Made by a program: the position numbers and the translations under genes. The notes below the pieces were generated by a model. The model worked only from the letters and a program-made list of their open reading frames with translations, was not told where the DNA came from and did not search any database. A stretch of 64,000 nt of DNA from Pegea sp. RAD2-039 (Eukaryota > Chordata > Thaliacea > Salpida > Salpidae), in NCBI GenBank assembly GCA_034620365.1, contig JAQGEQ010000186.1:744001-808000 (forward strand), in the 5' to 3' direction. Each line of letters starts with the position of its first letter. The stretch's first letter is position 1. This document shows positions 39,223 through 51,556 of this stretch, piece by piece.

Positions 39223-40738
39223 ATAGGTAGTTGATAACATTAAAGAGATGAAATATGTAATGATATCAGAAAAAAAGATTAGAAAAAGTTTCAAAAGGTT
39301 GTGTAGTATATGCATTGTACTTAATAAAGCTAGCTTTTGATGTTAAACAAATATAAAATTAAAAGTATCTTAAAAGTTTTTTATTTTTTAATTGAATTTT
39401 AAAATAAAAATTCAAATCAACGGAAATTTTGTTAAATTATACTTTCGAAATAGAAAATTCAGATTATTTTAATTAGGCAAATTTATATAAGAGTTCCAAT
39501 CATGAATTATATTGTTTGAACTTTTTCAAAGTATGCTTATGTAAACTACTCATGTGTGCAATTTCTTTTTAAGCAAATATTTTTTCATGTTTCTTATACA
39601 TAAACTTTAAAACAAAATCAAAAAATAATGTAACACTTTTGATAAATGCTTGGAATATTTCAACTTTAGTTTCTACTTAAGATGAAAAAACTAATAAAGT
39701 TCTAACTTGGGTAAGTTTGATTTTTCAACTTATAAATTTTCAATTTTATCAGTTAAAATTGAGTCATAAGCTGATTGCTTTACTTGAATAGCTTTATTGG
39801 TGTCTTTAAAAAAAATAAGCTTTCCTTAAATGCATTTTAAAAATTAAACAAACCGGTTTTGTACTCAGCTAAAGTTATGATAAAATAAACAACTTGATAA
39901 AACTTTTATATTATTAAGTTTTCTAAGAAAAGTAACAACATGCTAATAAATAAACGATATCAGTATTAAGAAAAGTCACATTTGGTTCGTTTAAAATGCT
40001 AAACTATTTTGAAAGTGTTGTGTTGCAGCTCATATATCATTAGCAATTTCATTGCCATGATTTTCATTAGTTAATGGTTTTGATCTAAGTAAAATATGTA
40101 TATCTTATTCTGTATGAAATATTTTCTTTCTAATTATGTAGCTTGCTTGCGAATAAGAACAATTTTAATAAATCAAAAGAAGAAATATGATGGTGCCACA
40201 CAAATAAACTTTGATGTGAAAAAGTATTTATACATTGAGGTGATTCATAGACTTATAAAAATCTGTATCAGTTATTTTTGAAAATTTAATTATTTACAAA
40301 GTTTATTTCTAAGCTAAAGTTAATTTTAATCTAAAATTAAGTTTATTAAAATACTACAAATAAATTAACTGGAAAAATGTTCAACGTTTGTTTGATTTAT
40401 TTCGTTAGATCTAAATACCTAAAGTAATTGTAGAATAAACTTAAAAACTTTACAGATTTAGTATAAAGTAATAAATGATTGTTAATAGAATAAATGTAAA
40501 AAAAAGTTGTTTACAACTTTTACAAAAATTATAGCTCTTAGATATCTTAAGGAAAAGTAAAATACCAGAAAACAAGTAAAAGTAAGATGAATAGCAATTA
40601 TACTGCCAAATGATTCATTATTTTATCGAGCAAAGCAGTAGATGAAAGTAATTCTTATGAATAGCAACTATAGTATCAATTTATACTTAAACTATATACA
40701 GAAGATGCAAGTCAAGTTTGAGAAGCATGATAATAAGA

Positions 40739-42625
40739 TTAGGAATAACTTGGTGGAGCAATTTTTATCTCTTGTGGTTGTACAATCTCTTCAGAATTAA
40801 TTAAATTGTTTGTATCCTGAGAGTTAGCTTGTGGTTGGCTGTACTGAGGCACAGAACCTGTTAAAGGATAAAGTTGATAAATCAAACGTTTATTTAAAAT
40901 TAATAAAGTCATATGTTAGTATTTTTCAAAACAGTTACTACTTTAAAAAAAGCTTTAAACAATTTCAACAACAAACTTGTTTAAATAGTAATTATTTATT
41001 GTTACTATTTTCATACTTAGAAGCTCAATTGATAAAGCTTTACCCTGAGGCTGCTGCACCATAACTGTTCCTTGAGGTTGCTGCATCATAACTGTTCCTT
41101 GAGGTTGCTGCATCATAACTGTTCCTTGAGGTTGCTGCATCATAACTGTTCCTTGAGGCTGCTGCATCATAACTGTTCCTTGAGGTTGCTGCATCATAAC
41201 TGTTCCTTGAGGTTGCTGCATCATAACTGTTCCTTGAGGTTGCTGCATCATAACTGTTCCTTGAGGTTGCTGCATCATAACTGTTCCTTGAGGTTGCTGC
41301 ATCATGACAACTCCTACTGGTTGCTGCATCATAACCATACCATGAGGAGTTTGGACCATAGTTTGAGGCGCGTAGACTACTTGATATCCAGAACCAGTGG
41401 CAGACTTTAAATAAGTATTTTTTTATTTTTAAGGAGATATTTGAATCAAAAGAAAGCTTTATTAGTTAATCAAACTAAGGTTTCAAAAAAATGTATCAAA
41501 ACAAGTCATATATACATGTTATAAAAATTATGATATATTATATTATGTTGTATGTTTTATATATATAAGTAGAAACAAATATGCAAACTTACCCCGCAGC
41601 AACATTTAAGCAGCTTACAGCAAAATGCTGAGGTAGTTACCAAAAGTGAAAAACTTATAAATGACAAAATACATAGAATAAGGTAAATACCATTTACTGA
41701 ACCATTGTTACCATAGGACGCCTGAAAAGTTGTAGATAATTTATAAATTAATATTTGATTAAGATTATAGTTTGTTAAATTATTTAAGAAATGTTCTCTA
41801 TGTTGTACCTACATATTTGCAGACTATTGCAGAAAATGTTATGCCAAGCAACTCGGAGACACAACCAATTATAGCAAACACCATGTGTGCTTTTATCTAA
41901 ATAAAAAATAGTAACATAAGACGTTAGTTTAAAAGATTTGAAATTATTCATAAGGTTTTCACATTATAAATGAACACATTTGTTTGTATTCTAATTAATT
42001 TTAACAAATATCTTTGGTGAATACTGATCGACCTCTATTAAGTACAATCAACATTTTTATCTCGATGATATGTAAATATTTTTAAGCATACCATTCCTTC
42101 ACCCGATCTTGGAGAACCAACTCCCATTCCAATTCCTCCAGCAATCAATGTCTATAAATTTGAATTCAAAAATATTTTAAACTATGTTTTTAAAAAAAAA
42201 CTTCTTGAATAGTTTGAATATAAAGTGAAAGCTTAAATACCTAAATGTATTGTTAGGTTAGCAATAAAATGAAATGTACTCACAAACACAGATGACCATA
42301 TACCAGATCCAGTAGAAGGGATAGAGTAACGATAGGATGAAGTGTAACGATAAGATGTATACAAATACCTATTTTGATTTATAAGAACTGTACCAACTAT
42401 TCCAAGAATAATACAAAGGACTGATAGGAAAGTCTGTGTAATCTGTAAATTTATTTTTCAGTAAAAACTATATTAAAATAAATTATACCAAAAATTGTAA
42501 TAAAATATGTAAATATTGATCCATTTTCGATTAATGAATATAATTATGTTTTTTATATGGTGCTCATCACCAGGATAAGTTCTTAATTGTAAGCTGTTTT
42601 CTAAATTGTAAATACTTTCAACCAT
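40739..42625 (-). pseudogene. MS4A/CD20-like copy C, probable pseudogene
   Basis: Exons by homology: 42571-42625, 42284-42467, 42092-42151, 41813-41896, 41593-41721, 41044-41404 and 40739-40857. Exons 3-7 are open: TM2-TM4, the Cys cluster CCKLLKCCCG, ten nonapeptide units and PPSYS. Exon 2 has one T fewer in its T-run, reading ACTGAAAAATAAATT, which puts a stop right after the splice junction when exon 1 (MVESIYNLENSLQLRTYP) is joined with the usual phase-1 donor. No phase-2 donor is available in exon 1. The loss is shared with copy D, so it predates their separation or was spread by conversion. A different start could rescue the frame; otherwise the gene is dead. Confidence 0.55.
41044..41313 (-). 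repeat. 27-bp coding minisatellite, copy C, 10 units
   Basis: Ten units, the most homogeneous run in the window: nine consecutive MMQQPQGTV then MVQQPQG. This uniformity suggests recent expansion. Confidence 0.95.
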
Positions 42626-44589
42626 CACAAGTAACATTTTTTGTAGTGAATAATTTCAGGAGATTCTTCTGTTTTTTAAACATTTTTAAACGAAATGTAA
42701 ATTGGACAATTTAGCTTTATGAAACTTTATCGCCTATCTATATTTGAATCAATAGTGTCACGATTTGTAGATTTTCACTACAAACGAAAGTATTAAAAAT
42801 ATTACAACATCTCATTTTATTTAAATCATACCTAGAAATTTTGAAAACAATCCTAGTCAAGTCAGTTTGAGATCTTTTAATATTTCTGATTAGTCAGTTT
42901 AAACAAGAAATAAATTTCAAGTTACTAAAACTATGTAAAGCTACTACTTGTATTTGTATATTTACTTTTAGATAATTTTTGTTTGGATTTATAATAAATC
43001 TAATAAGTTGTTTATAAGTGTGATCACTAATTTTAATTTGTATTTTGTCATATAAGCTAGTTAAATTTTTTATCATATTTTTCATATTTTTATTTTACAA
43101 ATGGTTAGTAGAAAACGTTAAACAGAACCTGAACCTATTAAAAGTTTAAAAACTGTATAGACTTAACTAAATAAAAAAACGATGTAAAAACTTCGAGTAT
43201 AATAGTGTTTAAATGGAAGAAAACAAAAGATTTTTCAGTTGATGGCAAATGCTTTGAATTAATTTTATTTTAATTAAAAACCATAATCATTTTCTTTTAA
43301 CTTATTTTAATCTGACTTGCTTGCATCAAATCACAATTTGTTATTTAGAAATATCTTTTTTTACTAATGAATAAACTTATGAATATTTTTGCAATAAATT
43401 AAAGCTATAATAATAATATTTATATCATTTCACCAACCGCAATTTTCATGATGTGACGTTTTACTTTCATTTGCTTAGCAAAAAGTCCATCTGGTTGTGA
43501 GTTTTGGTCCATATTCTAAATTTTAAGTTTTAGATGAATACACTTTCTAGAAATGAAAAAGTACAACTTAGTGGAAATAACTTATGAATAATTATAGTTG
43601 TGTAATTCCTAATTATATAAATAAATAATAAAATTCTACAACAAAGAATAATGGTTTTCACTTTTGGAAATATACATTTTAGTTTGCTTAGAATCGATGT
43701 TTTGTGGTAACAAAACTTATAAGTAATAAAATATACTTCAAAACCAACTATAGATATTATTGCATATCAGACATTTTAGTTTAGCTAATTTTAATAGGAT
43801 TACTTCTGTATTGTTAACTTATTGGTTTATCTTAAATTAAAACGCCTTGTACCAACACTTAAATTCAAGTATAACATATGTTCTAGTTTAAATAGAAAGT
43901 ATTGCAATATTGTAAAATGAAATTTGAAAAAATCTCTAAAAATAAAAGTTTTCTAATTAGTTTCTTGTACTAATTTTTGGTAATATTTTGATAGATTCCT
44001 TAGTTCTATAATAAGATGAAGCTTTTGACTGATAAATTGAAATGGATGATTTCATATTGGAGCAAGATATCGATCACTTTTTGACAAATAAACCATTCAA
44101 ATTTAGCACCACTTTCCACCAGCAGTAAGTTTTTTTCATAGAACTCTTTGAGCAATGAGACTAAAGATTTTTTTCTTTTTACACTATTTTGAAATAAACT
44201 AGTCATGTGTAAAGTTATTTCTACTTTTTGTGTTCCGAAGTTTGACATTAATTGTTCTTGTAGGAATATAAATAAATGTTTTAATATGAATTAATTTCAT
44301 TAATTGCAACAACTTCTGTATAATTTTATACTAAAACTTGTTTCTTAATGTAGCCTGCCTTGTCAGTTGGAATAGAAACTCATATTTCAAGATCACATGA
44401 ATGAACGAAGCTAAAGTATACATTCTCAAGAAACCTATTGTACTGATCTTTCAACCTTCCATAATATCATTTTAAAGGTTAATACAAAAGAAGTCTGTTA
44501 ACTTTTAACACCTAGTAAGCTTACTTGGTCTGCCTCTTTTAATTTAGCTAATTATCGAATACTTTGCGATAAATAAGCAACTCTTTGCT

Positions 44590-44850
44590 TGTACTGCTCT
44601 CCGGTGGCAGAAAATTTCCTTTTTTTTAAAGTTCTTATTACATAAGCATTCGTAGTCATTCAGAAAACTTCCTTTTTCTATACTATTTTGAACAAAACTA
44701 TCTCTATTTACCTTCGACTCTAATTTTTCTTTTCATATGCAAATTAAACAAGCTTGCTTCAAAATACGTTTCATATAAATGTTTAGACTTTTGTAACATA
44801 GGTTTGTTGCTGAAAAAGATAAGTTTTGAATATAATCTGAAAATATAATT
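44590..44850 (-). promoter_or_regulatory. Conserved upstream block, unit C (diverged motif)
   Basis: ACTGCTCTCCGGTGGCAG at 44593-44610 is a weaker form of the CTCF-like motif. The 85-codon frame is interrupted here by a stop, although the DNA stays well conserved, which argues against a protein-coding role for the block. Confidence 0.3.
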
Positions 44851-46347
44851 CTATATTAAGATCTGCTAACTAGTAACAAAATAAACAAATTGATCTCAAG
44901 CAATTAATCTAACAGTATTTTTGACAACTTTGACTGAAATTAAAGGTAATTATTTCTTGTCAGCACTAAAATTTCTGTTAAATACAACTTTGACTGATTG
45001 ATACACTGAAAGAACTTTTATTCATTTTATTATTTTTACTAGAAATTAAACAAAATTGTCTAGAAATGTATTTTTTAAAAAGCCAAAAAAGAATTCCTTT
45101 AATCTTTATTAAATTCAAAAAAAAATAAATAAAAACTTGCCACTTTTGAAATCAACTGAGCTGTACAATCTTTTCAATGGAATATTCAATTTTTGTGGAA
45201 ATGCTTCAACGCTAGCTTCTGTATAAGATGAAAAAACTAATAATGTAACACTTTTGATAAATGCTTGGAATATTTCAACTTTAGTTTCTACTTAAAATGA
45301 AAAGACTAATACAGTTCTAACTTGGGTAAGTTTGATTTTTAAACCTATAAATTTTCAAATTTATCAGTTAAAATTGAATCATAAGCTGATTGATTTACTT
45401 GAATAGCTTTATTGGTTTCTTGAAAATATTTAAGCTTTCCTTAAATGGATTTCATAAAGTAAACAAAACGATTTTGTACTCAGTTAAAGTCATGATAAAA
45501 TAAACAATTTGATAAAACTTTTATATCATTAAGTTTTGAAAGAAAAGTAACAACATGCTAAATAATAAACGATATCAGTATTAAGAAAAGTCACATTCGG
45601 TTTGTTTCAACTATTTTAAAAGTCCTGTGTTGCAGTTCAAATGTCATTAGCAAATTCATTGCCTTGATTTTCAATAGTTAATGGTTTTGATCTTAGTAAT
45701 ATTGGTATTACTTAATCTTTATCAAACATTTTCTTTCTAAATATGTAGCTTGCTTTGTGAATAAAAACTATTTTAAATAATTTAAAAGAAGAAATTTGAT
45801 GGTGCCACACAAATAAACTTTTATGTTTATAAGTCTTTAAACGTTGAGGTGATTCATAGACTTATCAAAATCTGTATCAGTTATTTTTGAAAATTAATTT
45901 AATTAAAAAGTATATTTATAAGTTAAAGTTAATTTGTATCTTAAATTAAAATTTATTAAAATATTACAAATAATTTAACTTAAAATATCTTCAACGGTTT
46001 ATCTGTTTTATTTCCTTAGATCTAAAAACCTAAAGTAATTGTAGAATAAACTTTAAAACTTTACAGATTTAGTATAAAGTAATAAATTATTGTTAGTAGA
46101 AAAGTATAAAAGCAAAGTTATTTACAACTTTTACAAAAATCATTGCTCTTAGATATCTTTAAAAAAGTTAATTATCAAAAAATCAAGTAAAAGTAAGAAG
46201 AATAGCAATTATACTGCCAAATGATTCATTATTTTGTAGAGCAAAGAATTAGATATAAAAATTCGTATGTACAGCAACTATAGTTTCAATTGATACTTAA
46301 ACTATGTACAAAAGATGCAAGTCAAGTTGAGAAGCATGATTTTTTGA

Positions 46348-48359
46348 TTAGGAATAGCTTGGTGGAGTATTTTTTATCTCTTGTGGTTGCACAGTCTCTT
46401 CAGAATTAATTAAATTGTTTGTATCCTGAGAGTTAGCTTGTGGTTCGCTGTACTGAGGCACAGAAACTATTAGAAGATAAAATTGATAAATCAAACGTTT
46501 ATTTAAAGTTAATGAATTCACATGTTGGTATTTTTCAAAATTGTTACTACTATAGAAAAAATTTTAATAAACTTTTGCAACAATCATGAATAAAGAATAA
46601 TTATATATTGTTACTATCTTCATACTTAGAAGCTCAATTAATAAAATCTTACCCTGAGGTTGCTGCATCGTAACTGTTCCTTGAGGATGCTGCATCATAA
46701 CTGTTCCTTGAGGCTGCTGCATCATAATTGTTCCTTGAGGCTGCTGCATCATAACTGTTCCTTGAGGCTGCTGCATCATAACTGTTCCTTGAGGCTGCTG
46801 CAAAATAACTGTTCCTTGAGGCTGCTGCATCATAACTGCTCCTTGAGGATGTTGCATCATAACTGTTCCTTGAGGTTGCTGCATCAAAACTGTTCCTTGA
46901 GGTTGTTGCATCATAACTGTTCCTTGAGGTTGCTGCATCAAATTTGTTCCTTGAGGCTGCTGCATCAAAACTGTTCCTTGAGGTTGCTGCATCATAACTG
47001 CTCCTTGAGGTTGTTGCATCATGACAACTCTTGCTGGTTGCTGCATCATCATCATACCATGAGGAGTTTGAACCATAGTTTGAGGTGCATAGTCTACTTG
47101 ATATCCAGAACCAGTAGCAGACTTTAAATAAGTAATCTTTTATTTTTAAGGATATTTTTGAATCAAAAGAAAGCTTCATTACATAATAAGAATAAGACTT
47201 CAGCAAAATGTATCACAAGGAATTATACATAAAAGATATAAATTTTTATATAATACATTATGTTATGTTGTTGATTATATATATATATATAAGTAGAAAC
47301 AAGTATGCAAACTTACCCCGCTGCAACATTTAAGCAGCTTATAGCAAAATGCTGAAGTAGTTACCAATAATGAAAAGCTTATAAATGACAAAATACATAG
47401 AATAATGTAAATAGCCATTACTGAAACATTGTTACCATTGGAATTCTGAAAAGTTGAAGATACTTAAAAAATTATTATTTGTTTAAGTTTAGCCCTATTT
47501 AGTTTGAATAGTTATTAAAGAAACTGTCCTTATGTTGTACATACATGTGCGCAGACAATTGCTGAAAATGTTATGCCAAGCAACTCGGAGACACAACAAA
47601 GTATTGCAAATACCATGTGTGCTTTTATCTAAATAAAAAATAGTAACATAAGACGTTAGTTTAAAAGATTCGAAAGTATCTATAAAGTTTTCACTTTATA
47701 AATGAACACATTTGTTTGTATTTTAATTAATTTTAACAAACATCTTTGGTGAATAATGATCAACCTATGTTAAGTACTATTAATGTTCCTATTTCTATGA
47801 TTTGTAAATATTTTTAAGCATACCCTTGCTTCACCCGATCTTGGAGAACCAACTCCCATTCCAATTCCTCCAGCAATCAATGTCTATTAAATTAAGTTTA
47901 AAAACATTTTAAACTATACTTGTAAAAAAAACTCCTTGAATAGTTTGAATATAAAGTGAAAGCTTAATAACCTAAAGGTATTATTAGGTTAGCAACGAAA
48001 TGAAATGTACTCACAGAGACAGATGACCATATACCAGATCCAGTAGAAGGGACATAATTACTATAGAATGAATTTACATAAGTATATGATCCAATCCAAT
48101 ACCTATTTTGATTTATAAGAACTGTACCGATTATTCCAAGAATTATACAAAAAGCTGATAGGAAAGTCTATGTAATCTGTAAATTTATTTTTCAGTAAAA
48201 ACTATAATAAAATAAATTATACCAAAAATTGTATGAAAATATGTAAATATTGATACATTTTCGATTAATGAATATAATTATGTTTCTTATATGGTGCCCA
48301 CCACCAGGATAACTTTTTAGTTCTAAGCTGTTTTCTAAATTGTAAATACTTTCAACCAT
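46348..48359 (-). pseudogene. MS4A/CD20-like copy D, probable pseudogene
   Basis: Exons by homology: 48305-48359, 48015-48201, 47824-47883, 47545-47628, 47317-47445, 46653-47121 and 46348-46466. Exon 2 has the same one-base loss as copy C and also a TAG where the others read CAG in the ITQT motif. Exon 3 ends GEAR rather than GKGM. Exons 5-7 remain open, with fourteen nonapeptide units (the longest complete run) and the tail ending TPPSYS. Exon 1 reads MVESIYNLENSLELKSYP. Two independent breaks make a dead gene likely. Confidence 0.6.
46653..47030 (-). repeat. 27-bp coding minisatellite, copy D, 14 units
   Basis: Fourteen units with many variants (LMQQPQGTN, ILQQPQGTV, MMQHPQGAV, TMQQPQG). 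The variant set resembles that of the inverted copy at the right edge. Confidence 0.95.
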
Positions 48360-51300
48360 CACAAGTAACATTTTTTGTAGTGAATAATTTCAGGAGATTC
48401 TTCTGTTTTTTAAACATTTTTAAACGAAATGTAAATTGGACAATTTAGCTTCATGAAACTTTATCGCCTATCTATATTTGAACCAATCATATCACGATTT
48501 GTAGATTTTCACTACAAACGAAAGTATTAAAAATATTACAACATCTCATTTTATTTAAATCATACCTAGAAATTTTGAAAACAATCCTAGTCAAGTCAGT
48601 TTGAGATCTTTTAATATTTCTGATTAGTCAGTTTAAACAAGAAATAAATTTCAAGTTACTAAAATTATGTAAAGCTACTACTTGTATTTGTGTATTTACT
48701 TTTAGATAATTTTTGTTTGGATTTATAATAAATCTAATAAGTTGTTTACAAGTGTGATCACTAATTTTAATTTGTATTTTGTCATATAAGCTAGTTAAAT
48801 TTTTTATCATATTTTTCATATTTTTATTTTACAAATGGTTAGTAGAAAAAATTAAACAGAACCTGAACCTATTAAAAGTTTAAAAACTGTATAGACTTAA
48901 GTAAATAAAAAAGCTATGTAAAAACTTCGAGTATAATAGAGTTAAGAAGGAAGCAAACAAAAGATTTTTCAGTTGATGGCAAATGCTTTGGATTAATATT
49001 ATTTTAATTAAAAACCATAATCATTTTCTTTTAACTTATTTTAATCTGACTTGCTTGCATCAAATCACAATTTGTTATTTAGAAATATCTTATTTTACTA
49101 ATGAATAAACTTATGAATATATTTGGATTAAATTAAAGCTATAATAATAATATTTATATCATTTCACCAACCGCAATTTTCATGATGTGACGTTTTATTT
49201 TCATTTGCTTAGCAAAAAGTCCATCTTGTTGTGAGTTTTGGTCCATATTCTAAATTTTAAGTTTTAGATGAAACAATTTTCTAGAAATGAAAAAGTAGAT
49301 ACAGTTGAAATTATATATGAATAATTATAGTTGTGTAATTGTAATTATATAAATTAATAATAAAATTCTACAACCAAAAATTATGTTTATCACTTTTGGA
49401 AATATACATTTTAGTTTGCTTAGAATCGATGTTTTGTGGTAACAAAACTTATAAGTAATAAAATATACTTCAAAATCAATTATAGATATTATTGCATATC
49501 AGACTTTTCATTTTAGCTTACTTTAATAAGATTGCTTTTTTATTGTTAACTTTTTTGTTTATCTTAATTCATAATATCTTGTACCAACACTTAAATTCAA
49601 GTATAAATTATGTTCTAGTTTAAATAGAAAGTCTTGCATTATTGTAAAATGAAATTTGAAAAAACCACTATCAATAAAAGTTTTCTAAGTAATCTCTTGT
49701 ACTAATTTTTGTTAATATTTTGATAGATTCCTTAGTTCTATAATAAGATGAAGCTTTTGACTGTTAAATTGAAATGGATGATTTCATATTGGAGCAAGAT
49801 ATGGACCACTTTTTGACAAATAAACCATTCAAATTTAGCACCACTTTTCACCAGCAGTTAGTTTTTTTCATAGAACTCTTTAAACAATGAGACTAAAGAT
49901 TTTTTTCTTTTTACACTATTTTGAAATAAACTAGTCATGTGTAAAGTTATTTCTACTTTTTGTGTTCCGAAGTTTGACATTAATTGTTCTTGTAGGAATA
50001 TAAATAATAGTTTTAATATGAATTAATTTGTTTAATTGCAACAACTTCTGTTTAATTTTATACTAAAACGTGTTTCTTAATGTAACCTGCCTTGTCAAGT
50101 TTTGAACAGTATCTGAAATCAAAATTCTCCATCAAGATCTGCTAACTAACAACAAAATAAATGAACTGATCTCAAGCAATTAATCTAACAGTATTTTTGA
50201 CAACTTTGACTGAAATTAAAGGTAAATATTTCTTGTCAGCACTAAAATTTCTGTTAAATACAACTATGACTGATTGATACACGGAAAGAACTTTTATTCA
50301 TTTTATTATTTTTACTAGAAATTAAACAAAATTGTCTCGAATTTTATTTTTTTAAAAGCAAAAAAAGAATTCGTTTAATCTTTATTAAATTCAAAAAAAC
50401 TAAATAAAAACTTGCCACTTTTCAAACCATCTAAGCTGTACAATCTTTTCAATGGAATATTCAATTTTTGTGGAAATGCTTTAACGCTAGCTTCTGTATA
50501 AGATGAAAAAACTAATAAAGTTCTAACTTGGGTAAGTTTGATTTTTAAACTTATAAATTTTCAATTTTATCAGTTAAAATTGAGTCATAAGCTGATTGAT
50601 TTACTTGAATAGCTTTATTGGTTTCTTGAAAATATTTAAGCTTTCCTTAAATGGATTTCATAAAGTAAACAAAACGATTTTGTACTCAGTTAAAGTCATG
50701 ATAAAATAAACAATTTGATAAAACTTTTATATCATTAAGTTTTGAAAGAAAAGTAACAACATGCTAAATAATAAACGATATCAGTATTAAGAAAAGTCAC
50801 ATTCGGTTTGTTTCAACTATTTTGAAAGTCCTGTGTTGCAGTTCAAATGTCATTAGCAAATTCATTGCCATGATTTTCAATAGTTAATGGTTTTGATCTT
50901 AGTAATATTGGTATTACTTAATCTTTATCAAACATTTTCTTTCTAATTATGTAGCTTGCTTTGTGAATAAAAACTATTTTAAATAATTTAAAAGAAGAAA
51001 TTTGATGGTGCCACACAAGTAAACTTTTATGCTTATAAGCCTTTAAACGTTGAGGTGATTCATAGACCTATCAAAATCTGTATCAGTTATTTTTGAAAAT
51101 TAATTTAATTAAACAGTATATTTATAAGTTAAAGTTAATTTGTATCTTAAATTAAAATTTATTAAAATATTACAAATAATTTAACTTAAAATATCTTCAA
51201 CGGTTTATCTGTTTTATTTCCTTAGATCTAAAAACCTAAAGTAATTGTAGAATAAACTTTAAAACTTTACAGATTTAGTATAAAGTATTAAATGATTGTT

Positions 51301-51556
51301 AGTAGAAAAGTATAAAAACAAAGTTGTTTACAACTTTTACAAAAATTATAGCTCTTAGATATCTTAAAAAAAAGTAAAATATCAAAAAACCAAGTAAAAG
51401 TAAGATGAATAGCAATTATACTGCCAAATGATTCATTATTTTGTAGAGCAAAGCAGTAGATGAAAGAAATTCGTATGAATAGCAACTATAGTATCAATTT
51501 ATACTTAAACTATGTACAAAAGATGCAAGTCAAGTTTGAGAAGCAAGATCACGTAA

